64,000 nucleotides of DNA from Rotaria socialis (taxonomy: Eukaryota > Rotifera > Eurotatoria > Philodinida > Philodinidae), in contig CAJNYU010001144.1 in the NCBI GenBank assembly GCA_905331475.1, forward strand, positions 59,503 through 123,502, given 5' to 3'. The position numbers and the translations under genes are program-made. Position 1 is the first letter of the stretch; each line of letters begins with the position of its first letter. This document shows, piece after piece, positions 13,424 through 25,200 of this stretch. The notes beneath the pieces are model-generated. The model saw nothing but the letters and a program-made list of their open reading frames with translations, searched no databases and was not told where the DNA came from.

Positions 13424-14400
13424 TAACCTCTGGGATTTTTCTCTCATTTATAGCATTTTCAATTTTGTATTTTATAAACCTCAAACGTGATTAATCCTTT
13501 CTTTTTAGTATTTTTTTCATTGCCTTTTATGTACATATGTGTGCGTATGCGACATTTTGTTTTGTTTTATTTGTAAATATGAATTTTGTACAATTATTTC
13601 AGTAAAATGGTGTCTTCTTTTTTTGATGATTTTATCAAGTAATATTATGAGTTCTAGATTAAAATGATGATTTTTCTTTTTTATGTAAATGCTGATCAAA
13701 CGAAGGCTAAATATGACAGTTAGAGTGTTGTATTTAAGGTGGCATGCATATGAATGTCGTATTATGGTCTTCATGGGTAATCAAGTGTTATTATGAAATC
13801 GTTGTATTTGATTTGATTGTTTGCATAATAGCCGAGCTTCCTCTACTAGCAAAAAATTCGTATATTTAATGAGATTATTTGTCGAATGCATGTACTATTA
13901 AAATTTCATAGATGTGTTATAAGAGTAGACTAAAAATTTGTTTTTACGAAGATCATATTGACAAGTACAACTAATTGAAAACAATGACACTTATAAAGTT
14001 TCATGCAAGGGTGATAGTAAATAAAAAAAGAGCGCTGATTTTGTTTAGGATCTACAATCTGCAAGATAGTGTTCTTAACAACTTTCATGTTTAACTTTTC
14101 AGAAGTCTTCCTCTCCGTCGTTTAGCGATAGAATTTCTCTACGATATGTTAATGCTGGATACAGATTTGAGTTAAACACATAGTATGGTGACGAGAAAAA
14201 AGATAATGTAAATAGTTCAACGAACATGAAAATTTAAACTAGAATCTATCGAAAAAAGGTTTCGCGTGATGCATTGATTTGACTCATTCATAATGAAATG
14301 AAATTTGGTTGAAGAATGCTTGATTTAAATATTGTACACTTTTAGTCGAAGTAATTATCTCTTCTAGATCTGTTCAGAACGCAAAATATTGATACATAAA
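13424..14400. other. Intergenic sequence between the CCPG1-like gene and SEPSECS
   Basis: About 980 bp, AT-rich. It should hold the 3' UTR of the upstream gene and the promoter of SEPSECS. An acceptor-like TTATCTCTTCTAG ends at 14367, 33 bases before the SEPSECS ATG. I see no other gene. Confidence 0.5.
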
Positions 14401-15926
14401 ATGAATGACGATGCATTAAGATATGCTGAACGTCTTGTACCACGTTCTTATATTGACTTAGCTCGACAAGCACGTCGATCACATGAACAACAAATTCGAC
14501 AAATTATTGAACACAGAAAATTACCTGAACAACCATTAGAAGAACATGTTATTGAACAATGGATAAACGAAATGGCACAAATGGATTCAAATAATTTTGA
14601 AGGAAATGTTGGCGTGGGAGAACGTGAAGGTTAAAAAATTCGAGTTTTGATTGTAAACAAATTATTTCTTTTTGTTTTGTGTCAGGTCGTATTTATTCAT
14701 CGCTTGTTGCACGACGACATTCTTTACTTTCACATGGTATTGGACGTTCCGGTGATATCAATGCAATTCAACCAAAAGCAGCTGGCTCATCGTTACTTAA
14801 CAAACTTACTAATGAACTTGTACTTGATGCAATTCATGCTCTTGGCTTAAGAACAATCACTCATGCAGTTGTTATTCCAATGGCAACGGGTAGGATTTTG
14901 GTGAGTGTTAATATTCTCATCAATGCAAATGTTTGTTTCTTTTTTTTTCTAGGTATGACGATGACATTGTGCTTATTAACATTTAAAAAACAACGGCCAC
15001 AATCTCGTTATGTTCTCTGGTCACGTATTGATCAGAAAAGTTGTTTTAAATCAATTTTAACAGCTAATCTAGAACCAATTATTATTGAGCAAATAGAAAA
15101 TAATAACTATCTTCAAACCAATGTTGATGAATTTGAAAAACAAATTCACAAATTTAATCCACATGAAATTTGTTGTATTATATCAACAACAAGTTGTTTT
15201 GCACCTCGTGCTATTGATAATGTTCAACAGATAAGTAATCTATGTCAAAAATATTCGATTCCACATTTAATTAATAATGCATATGGTTTACAATCAACAA
15301 AAATTATTCATGAAATTGAACAAGCTAAACGTTCCAATGGTCGAATTGACTATATTGTTCAAAGTACAGATAAAAATTTTCTTGTGCCTGTTGGTGGTTC
15401 AATTGTTCTTACATATGATTCGAAATTATTCGATGCGCTTTCACATGCTTATCCAGGTCGTGCTTCAATAACTCCAACAACCGATATGTTTATTACACTT
15501 TTATCAATGGGCAAAAAAGGTTTATTAGACTTAGTACAAAAACGAAAAAATCTATTTAATTTATTTTATGAAAAACTTATACAATGGACAAAAGATAATG
15601 ATGAATATATACTTTCATCGAAGCAATTCAGTCCAATATCAATTGCTATATCACTTAAACATTTACCAAATGAACGCGTTACTGAACTCGGTTCTATGTT
15701 ATTTACACGACGAATATCAGGTGCAAGAGTTATCAAATTAGGAACGAAACAAACTATTGATACATATGAATTTATGAATTATGGTGCGCATTCATCAAAT
15801 ATTCAATGTTCTTATTTAACTGTGGCAGCTTCTATTGGCATGGAAGAAAGTGATATTGATATATTTATGAAAAAATTTGATAGCATTTATCAAAAATTAC
15901 GACGCAATGAAAACAGTGATGATTAA
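14401..15926 (+). CDS. SEPSECS: O-phosphoseryl-tRNA(Sec) selenium transferase
   Basis: Three exons (14401-14629, 14686-14889, 14953-15926) give 468 residues; human SEPSECS has 501. This PLP enzyme converts phosphoseryl-tRNA(Sec) to selenocysteinyl-tRNA(Sec) with selenophosphate. Seen: EARRSHE-like block (ARQARRSHE), MDSNNFEGNVGVGEREGR, ARRHSLLSHGIGRSGD, QPKAAGSSLLNK, RIDQKSCFKS, STTSCFAPR, and the PLP lysine in QSTDKNF (Lys285 here, Lys284 in human). The C-terminus lacks the variable tail of the human protein. The first AUG (14401) is chosen because it aligns with the human start. AATAAA lies about 35 bases after the stop. Presence of this gene implies an intact selenoprotein pathway in the organism. 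Confidence 0.97.
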
Positions 15927-16600
15927 CGAAGTCTTTCTTTCTTTTTTTTAATATTATTCTTTAATAAATCATGAGATAGATCATTAAATATAAGACAAAT
16001 CGTAAATGTGAAGATTTATGATTTCGAAATTTATTGATCAACGCAAATATGAGTGATACAATTATTCAGTTTATAAATGCTGATCTTAAAGTGCTTTGAA
16101 GAGACACAGACTGTCGGTAAAACTAGCTGTCAGTGTAAATACACAAAAGACTCTCATTGTTAATAATATCCATACACTCACAATGTATTGCCGACTGGTT
16201 TATTCTTATTAAAATTTATTTAAACATTTTTGATAGAATTTTAATATCTTCAAACGGATATATTCGACAACTAAGAATCTTGAAAGGTACCGTATAAAGT
16301 GAGAACAATGGAAAGATTCGAACTACATGAAAGGTCTAAATAGAAAACTAACAAGTTAACAATTTGAATCGTTTTTATATGTTCGAACTAATATATTTAA
16401 ATTGGAAAAGTTTTTCATTACATCTTATTTGCAAACGGTTTGAAATTTCAATATATCACTTAAGGAAAAAATGGTTGAGTTTGTGCTAGTCATCAGTTGC
16501 TTAAATTTGAAGTTTATCTATTTGGTAATATGATTTGTAACTTGATCCATACATATGATATGTTCTCAGAGAAAATGACACCCTATGTCATAGAACAGTC
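15927..16600. other. Convergent intergenic sequence
   Basis: AT-rich, with an AATAAA near 15962 for SEPSECS. Nothing else recognised. Confidence 0.5.
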
Positions 16601-17124
16601 TCACGTGAAAGTAGATATTTCGATGTTAAAACTGCTGAACAGTTGGCTAAATTGAAATATTGGTTGAGGCAGATTCATAGTCATCTCATAAATCTTGAGA
16701 AAGTTTTGTTCAAAGCGATCTTTCATTCTAACGAGAGGATTATAATCTCGTCTCTCGGCTTTGTTATCAAGTAATTGAATAATGTTTAATAAAGTATCTG
16801 TTGTAAAACATATGTAACACAATAAATTCATTTTATTACTATCGACAAAACATACTTAGCAGCTGATAATTAGGATATGAAGATCCTTTGAATTTAGCTA
16901 AAACAAAGTAATTTGAGATTTATGCATCCTTTTAAATATCAACGAGTTATTATCGCAAAAAAATTATATATCTTTTCTAATACAATAGCAGTAACATCAA
17001 AAGGTGATTGAAAGTCTTTAAAAAACGAAAATATCCATTCTAAAATAGTTTTATGAATTGAAAGAAAATATTCTCTGTTTTTTTCTAAACAAATAGTTAA
17101 ATGATTAAACACGAGAATTTTCAT
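16601..17124 (-). CDS. Unidentified alpha-helical protein, 3' end of a gene
   Basis: Three segments (16944-17124, 16856-16897, 16601-16797) connect through introns of 46 and 58 bp with matching phases and no internal stop, giving 139 residues. The sequence is Leu/Ile/Phe-rich and looks helical, like the C-terminal part of a HEAT/armadillo-type protein; one stretch reads DNKAERRDYNPLVRMKDRFE. I do not recognise the family. The reading frame stays open upstream of the ATG at 17124 to a stop about 45 bases further on, and an upstream exon is possible, but the space before the neighbouring broken protease (17264) is only about 140 bp. It may be a truncated gene copy. Coherent splicing phases argue against random sequence. 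Confidence 0.4.
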
Positions 17125-17263
17125 CTTTTTATAAACAAATACTTCAATATATATTTAATGAAAAATTTCAAATCTTTTCGAAAATACATCTTCGTTTTAT
17201 TTCAAAAAAGTAGTTCAAAGTATAATTGGATTATTTTCAAGAAATTTTCATGATACTCAACAT

Positions 17264-18345
17264 TTAAATCAATGCTTTAACTTGTTTAATGATTCATGGA
17301 CTAAGATTTTTAATATCGGCGTAAATATCCGGTTTGGGATTGGTGAATGAACAATCAAGTGTACCAGACCTAATATTCACTTGTTCAAAATATTCTGTTC
17401 CATCAGGAAGACTTCTTTCTCGTACAAGTGGACCATCACTATCACCGAAGCCTATGATATCAAAAAGCATAGTTTAAACGATCAGTTATCAAATATATAT
17501 ACTTACAAACTCCCTTGTATTGACCATAAGCACACATTTTCGATGACTCTTTGATGAAATTGAACAAGTAGGTTAAGCTTCTATAATCTGAATATGTTGC
17601 ATCGACATATTAGAGAGCCACTTGTTGCAGTTCAACTGGTCGACTAGAATTGGGTCGATTTCGATCACCTGCAGTTGATCCCCAACCACTTGCTGTAAAA
17701 AAAAACGTTCACAGTTTATTTCAAAATCTATACAGAAAAGAAAATAATTCTTACCGACAACTGGATCACCATATTTCAAGTTGGGCGAGGCATTATTGAT
17801 AAGACAAACTAGACCAACCTTTTGAATTATCAACTGCTACAGGTACTTGTAAACGAATGACGGCTACATCATTTGTCAGTCTGCCACTATTATAAGACTC
17901 GTGAGAAACATATCTTTGTGCTGGAACACCATTTTCTGGTTTCAGAATATTTGAAGTAAAATTATGAAGTGCAAAATGGATACGAATATATTGTACATCA
18001 TTGCCAACGACACAATGACTTGCTGTAAGTACATGTTTTGCTGTAATGAGACTAGCACCACAATTTTGCTGTTCCATTTTCATAATAGCCGATTAATAGT
18101 AATTAGTATGATCGAGCATGCGGAAAAACAGCTTCACCATTAACAATACGTGAGCTAGTTTTTGGCTTCATTGTTGGAATACTACAGATGCCTGGCACAG
18201 GTAATTCATCGTGACTATATGCAAGTCCAGCCAAGACTAGTGACGTTATCTAGCGGAATAGTGCCACTAATTATCGCAATATATTTATATTTTATTTTTT
18301 AACTATTTTAGCTTGGATTCATACTTACCATTGTTCAATATCACA
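17264..18345 (-). pseudogene. Trypsin-like (S1) serine protease, decayed
   Basis: Read on the minus strand there is a first exon ending in ATG at a donor near 18330, then a signal peptide (ITSLVLAGLAYS), the activation site RIVNGEAVF, the His block (LTASHC), the Asp block (NDVAVIRL), a SGWGSTAG block, and the Ser block. It is broken at least five times: an in-frame TAA at 18103-18105, a frameshift within about 18050-18075 before CGASLI, a frameshift near 17815-17825, a TAA at 17610-17612 where Gln is expected, and a TGA at 17294-17296 where the C-terminal helix should begin with Trp; open frame continues to a plausible original stop at 17264-17266. The Ser motif reads GDSDGP instead of GDSGGP. 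Small introns remain visible. Active proteases of this fold are secreted digestive or regulatory enzymes; this copy should be inactive unless the assembly is wrong. Confidence 0.8.
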
Positions 18346-18529
18346 AGTAAGTATTATAGTTTTAGTTTTTTAATTGTTTTTTCGTTGTCTCAGGATTTTA
18401 CCCAATTTGTTTACTATTATTTTAATTTTATATGATGATAATAATTGTTTTTCTATTTTCATTTTAGTTTTAATTTTTTTTCTATTTTCTATTTTAGTAA
18501 CACAAAAAAAAGTAAGTATTCTTTTGTAT

Positions 18530-18816
18530 CCCAGGACGAGCTTTACGACGTCCGTATACGGTGAAATACGGGCCGTATACGGCCCGTATTCTGCCGTATA
18601 CGACGGTAAATCGCCGTATTTGGCCGTATTACATGGCTCCGTATTACGATCGTAAATCTCCGTGTCGTAATACGGTGAAATACGATCAAAAACGACCGTA
18701 AAGCGCCGTATTTCGCCGTATACGGCACGGAGATTTACGATCGTAATACGGAGCCATGTAATACGGCCAAATACGGCGATTTACCGTCGTATACGACCGT
18801 GTATGTTCGACCTGGG
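18530..18816. mobile_element. Foldback element, CCGTATACGG type (complete copy)
   Basis: A 287 bp block starting CCCAGGACGAGC and ending GTTCGACCTGGG. It is far richer in GC than its surroundings and built from iterations of CCGTATACGG / CCGTATTACGG words. Two arms, 18595-18664 and 18726-18795, are perfect 70 bp inverted repeats around a 61 bp spacer that is itself made of the same words. No open frame of significance. It resembles a non-autonomous foldback/MITE, family unknown. Confidence 0.75.
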
Positions 18817-19237
18817 TATATATTTATTACGTCCTACGGAGGCCTTCCATACATTGGCGTGAAACTGGCCAAGCCTATCTTGGTGCCCATAGCACGTACA
18901 GGTCGCATATAGATCTATCCGTTGTATGTTCTATACACGTTAGATCTATTTCTGTACGTGAAGGGCCTGGACTCTCTATGGCACCACCAAGGTAGTTCTT
19001 GGTCGCGTGAGCAACTATTAGCAGGTAAGAAAAAACAAATTTTCGTTCCAAACAATTCGTTTCTTTTCATTTAACAAATAAATAAAAGAAGAAGAAAAGA
19101 AACATATGACGTAATCTTATAATTTTGTTTTTTTTCTTTTCTTTGAAGCGAAAGAGTAAAAGAAAATTTCTTTTTTTTGTTCTTTTATTTCAAAGTATAG
19201 AAAAAGAAACGAACAAAGAAAAAACAATTTACAAGTC

Positions 19238-22200
19238 TTATTCGATAGAAAATCGTTGAACACGATTATTATTCGTATCGGCGACATAGAGATTACCATG
19301 TCGATCGAAAGACAAACCCCAGGGGTTGCTGAACTGATTTGCTTCTGCTCCATAGCCATTTCCACCCACGATTACAGCGCCTTGTTTCGTGTCTCCTTGA
19401 GGCCAACGCATTACACGATCATTCCCATGGTCTGCTACATAGAGTGTACCCAACGCATCAACAAAGAGTCCGAGAGGACGATACAAATGTGTCAAAGCAC
19501 TCCCTTCGCCTTGTCCTCCAGCGACAACAATACCTTCTTTTGCACCTGTATTCCATTTCATTACACGAATATTATTCCCGTCTGATACGTAGACAGTCTG
19601 TTGTCGATCGACAAAGAGATATGTCGGCTCGTTAAGTTGATTAAGACCATCACCTTGTCCATTTCCACCAACTACGAGAGTGCCATTCTTCTCCCCCAAT
19701 TGATATCGTCTTACTTCATGTTTTCCGTCGTCAGAAACGTAGAGATATCTCTGTTCATCCATTGATAATCCATAACAGTTGATGTTGTTGATGAGTATTT
19801 CACCTTTTGTTGTACCACTACGACGAGACCATCGTACAACTCGTCGATTCACATAATCACAAATAATGAGACTATCAGTCTCGTTGTCAATTAATACATC
19901 AGTTGGAAAATTCAATTGATGCAATCCACTTCCTTTGACTTTATCACCAGCAACAACTTGTCCATTCGTTGTATTACCGTTCTTCCATTGGACGATACGA
20001 TGATTCCTGTAGTCAGCAATAACCACTGTTTGATCATCATCAACGAAGAGACCATAAGGGCTGCTGAGTTTATCAACGGTATTCCCATCCCCGTTACCTC
20101 CAGCAATAGTTACCCCGTTCTGTTTCCATTTAGCATTAGCAGGAATGTTAACTAGAAGAGAAAGAGTAAGAATAAAAGGAGATCTCTCTCTCTCTCTATC
20201 GAATAGCTAGTATATGAAACAATTTCGAAAGTATCGAGCAAAATTCTTTGAATAGATCATTCTTTTTTTTTGAAAATTCCTCAGAATAAGTTTTTTCTAG
20301 ATTTGAAGATTATTCTACAGAAAGAATCACACATATAGCATATCGTTCTCTCCCTCAAGCGTATTTAAATTCGATATTTTTGTAGAAAATCAAACTTAAA
20401 TAATTAAATCTAGTTAACCCAAGCAGACATTAAAAAGTCATTCAATCGGAGTTTCAAGTGATGAACTCTATATTTATTTACTTTTCTTTCTTTTGTGAAA
20501 GTAGAACATCTTAAACGATCAAAAAAAGGAAGACATGCAAAGAGCATATCTTGAGGGTGTGGGTGTATCGAGATAGTTAATCGAAACTCTTGTAAGTAGT
20601 ACAACCAAGAATACTAATGAAAATTGAATATTTTCTAATAATTTTATTGGCATAAATAATTTGCCGGGCTCATCGAAATGTAAAATAAATATTTTTATTA
20701 TTATTTAAAAACAAGCAAGAATGTTTTGGACAATACCAATTTGTAATAATTTATTCAATGATGAGTTTACAATAAAACAAGATAGCAATATTGCGTTGCT
20801 AATAATAGGGTGTATATGTTTCTTCATACAAGTCAAGTCTAACTATTTACATTCTAATAAACTATTTCTTCGAACAACTCAAATTTTAACTACTCTTTGA
20901 CTTATAGTACTGCCCTATTTTCCCAACATATCGTGAGCTTATATACTAGCGAGGAGAGAGAAAAGATTACATACTGTTCAGTACGCGACTATGTGTTAAA
21001 TGTCATATACACAAGGATGTATACTATTAGTAATGTAAACTAAATTACGTCACTGTGATATGTTTATTGGCTCTATGATTTATAAGTGGACGTCCGACGG
21101 TTTCTATAACCATCTATTAAATCTAGTCCTTCATGAGCGACGTACGTCTTGGCACAGATATATTATCGAGTAGTATTTTTATCTTTTAACTTGAGTATCA
21201 GATTTTGCTTCTTTTCCATGAAGAAAATATTTTTCAATCGTTAAATTATTTTTTTTATTAGAATTATTTTTTGGTTCTCTTAAATCTAAGTAATTAGCAC
21301 ATTTCCTATTTAGAAAATCGCATATTTCTTACTTCTATGGTCTAGAGTATCTTTTATTAAATTCTATATAAATTATTCTGTGGCATTAACAGGAATATTA
21401 ACTAGAAGAGAGAAAAACCTAGTGCTAGAAAAGAAGAGCTACTCTCACGCGTGTACTTCTATCTAATTCGATGGGTAAATATCCTAGACCATTATCGATT
21501 AGTCGGATGTTGTTGGGTGAATTGTAATTCTGATGACAGATGGTGATGGAATTCAGTTATTTATTTTCTCTGTTTTCTTATAAAATCTGGATTCTCCTTG
21601 AATCAGATCAGATTTACCATGTCGAAAGATATGATGGAGAATTTGAATTTGTGACGAATTCAAAACACTTATATCGCTATAGAAGTATCGTGGTCTACCT
21701 CCACCTGTATGGATATATCTCATCTCTCCTTACATTGAAAAAGAGATAGGAGAGAGAATGGAAAGACTCTCATATCTACTCTCAGCCACACTTTGTCTCT
21801 CTGTGTCTTTTCCTCATCCTCACCTCATTGAATAGAGAGATAAATTATTTATAGATAATTTAGAGATCATGGAAAATATTTGTTTTTATTTTAATCTAAA
21901 AGGATGATTCTGTTGTGGGATTTATTTTTATACTAACAATTAGTGCCAGAAAAGAATAGATTACTCTCGCGAGTACCACTAGCTAATTCGATGGGTAATA
22001 TCTAAATAAAGTAATAGAAATTTCAGTCCTGTAATTTCGAATGTGTAGGACAATATTCCTTCAATAGATCTTTTTTTAGGAATTCATGTAAATTTAAAGG
22101 GAATTATTAAGTCGCAAATTAGAGAAATATTCCTCCTAATAGTCGTCGTTCTAGAAACAAGTAGAGAAACCATGAGAATGAATCTGTAACAGGTTCTTTA

Positions 22201-25200
22201 GAAGGAAACATTTGAAAGTTTGAAAAGAATTCTCAATGGTAAGTTTTAAGGAGAAAGATTTTTGTAAGATTTGAAAAATTATTTAAGATTGAAACACTTT
22301 ATATGTTTTGTACAGGGTTTAATGTAATATTATTTTTATCCGATCACTTATCGAAAAAAGAAGAAGATGTTAAAATATTTCTTTCTTACATTATTCCGAG
22401 TTTATTAATACTAATTGTATTCATTAAGTAGACAACTTATTGCTAGAACGTAGAAACTTATTTTTGGTATGTTCTCAATAAATTTTCTTTTACATCGTTA
22501 TAATATATTATACGAATGATTTTATAGTTACATAAGTATGAAGTGAATGCGCCATATACGTATGTATAAACAGAAAATATTCAAAAACTGATGTCGATTC
22601 CTTTCTGATTATTTGGTTGCGAAAAAATAATCGTCATTTTTAATATATTCTATGAGAGAATTTAATGAAGAGCATTCCATTTAGAAAAAAAAGCTTAATG
22701 AGTATAATATGAACAGTTTGTATTGATCAGTGATTATAAGTGAATTAATTGTAGGTGCGATTCATTTTTCGTGCAATTATCACCTCGATCGCAGACAAAT
22801 CAGAAAATCTCATTTTCAAAAACAAATTCTTTTTATGACAAAATTAGTAAGGGTTCATATATTTTCTTATACAATTTCTCAATTGAAATAAGCCAAGTGA
22901 ATGGAAATAATATTTATAAGAAAAATCTTACGAATCTATCAAGTCTTCATCAAACAGGCATTGAGGTACTACTACAACAATTTGAATATATGGAAAAAAC
23001 ATATTATTTACAAAAAGCAAATGAAAGCCACTTTTTTTTATAGTATAATGAAAAGGTCTTACGAACTATGTGTTTATAGTTATGTTTTCACTCATAACCC
23101 TTTTTGACTATTGGATTAATATTGTGTGACTGGATTATCATAAGTCTGAGCTGCAATTAGACTTGAATTTCTGAAATAATAANCAGAGGGAATCCTATCC
23201 GATATCATTAAAATGTTAATAAAACCGATGAAATTCCGTTGGATTCCTGGAAACGGATTTACAGTCGGATCCCTGCCGCTGGAATCCGAGAAAAACCTAT
23301 GTCGGAATTCAACGGAAACCGACGCTAGTATACAACCCTTGTATTTTGATGGCATCAGATGCTTATTCACTCCTGATTAAGAAAATTGATTTTGTCCGTC
23401 GGGTTTTTGTCGGAATTTTGGATCCTAAGAGATCCGATGGAATCCGATGTCGGATTAGTTCACCTGGGACTGAGAAAATGTTTCACAAAATCATTTATTC
23501 TAGATTTTACATTGCTAGACTGATCATATCTATCTATTTAAATGGAAAAAATTGATACGATTAACTAATTAAATTCAGATCAGTTTGTAGATAATATGTT
23601 GTTGCTCAAGTTTCATTCTCAAATTCAAATGATGATATTGGGTCGGAAATAAGGTTCTAATGTCTCTATAGAAAAAATATCAGAAATTGTGAAAACTTGA
23701 TTAATTGGAAGAAGCAAGTTTTTAAATAGCAGGGAGTAGATCTTTATTTCATGAAAGAAGGTGGCTATTTATATTTAAAAGAACTCAAAATTTTTATATA
23801 GAATGAAATTTTTGTTTTTAACTACTATTTACTTCGATATAAATTATGGATGATCATATTTTTTTTTGTCAGAAATTTAGCTGTGCTGATAAAAAGAGTA
23901 CATATATGTGAATTTTTTTACATTTACAGAGACATGAAAGTCATGATTAATCAATTTTGTCTTATATCTATAAAAAAAAATGTGCTGACTATTATATTTA
24001 ATTCTTCAAATATAGAAACTAATATAAGACAACTTTCTCCGTTAATAGTTATAACATATTGGATAACGGATAATTCTCTTTGCAATGAATATTGGTTGTC
24101 TCAGTAGAGAGCTTTTTTCCTTAATTATATCGAGAAAAATATCTAGGTTACAACAGTTTTACGAGTTTCAACATAATTATGTCACTGATTTTGAATATAC
24201 TATTAGACAAAGAAATCTATTGAGATGAAAATAGTTGAGCTAAAGAAGACGACTGCGTTGAATGTTTAATTGATCATGATATTAGCAGTCAAAAACAAAT
24301 TATGTAATACCGCATATAAATAATTGTCTTTTTGCAATTTCTTTATTTTTGTCCAATTCAACATGTTCTCGAAGTGCTCTTTACTCTTAATATAGTTTCT
24401 GAACATTTCTCTTACTCATTTACAATCAATGGATAGCTATCGTTTTAAAATTAGATATTCTATATCAGACCAATTAATCAACAAAAATAGTATGTTTAAT
24501 ATCGATTAAAAGTGACAGTAGCGGTGGAAAATATTGAAATATTGAACTTCATGTTTATGACGAAGAGATAAAAGCAAGTACATCTCTAAATAGTTGAACT
24601 AAGAAACGAGAAAAAAACGAGAACAAAATAACATAAACTAATCTTTTTTGAAAAAATACTGTCGTCGTTCATTATGAATGCACAATCTTATCAGCCAGTC
24701 TTAGAAGCAATACGGGGGGGGGATCTGTTAAGTTTATCGAACTCGTAATGAAAATTAATTGATGAAATCATCTAATTTGGTATAGGAGAAAGATTTTTCG
24801 AGATATTTTCGTAGGAGGGAAATTAGAGAATGTCAGAGAGCATTTAGATACTAAATTCGACCAGAAAGCTTTCAAAATTTGTCAAAATTACAAAAGATTT
24901 CGATTTGAAGAACAGAAGAATAGTGTGGGAGTTGATCTTTTTGTCCGCATATCATTTGATTTCATCTATTACTGAATAGGACTGCAATACTATAATCCTA
25001 ACGAGGAAAAGGTTTCCAAAAGTCAAAAGAACTTAATTTTTATGTTTTTATCAATTTAACAATGCTTAATTGTAGTTCTCTTCGAATCTGGAGAAAAGTC
25101 GTCTTCAATTATGAGGCCACGTCATGTGGATCATTTTTCCCCTTTGGTAGACAGCTATAAGCTAAAACCTCCTTTGAGCTTCTAGTTAAAGAATCTTGTA

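Noticed and set aside
18543..18728. 61-codon Arg/Ile-rich frame
   Set aside because: It is a translation of the CGTATACGG foldback; its repetitive composition comes from the DNA word.
18541..18800. CRISPR array
   Set aside because: The repeats have no regular unit with unique spacers; they are overlapping palindromic words in an animal genome.
19256..19635. Plus-strand frames of 98-109 codons
   Set aside because: They are antisense to the NHL propeller exon, whose blade motifs show which strand codes.
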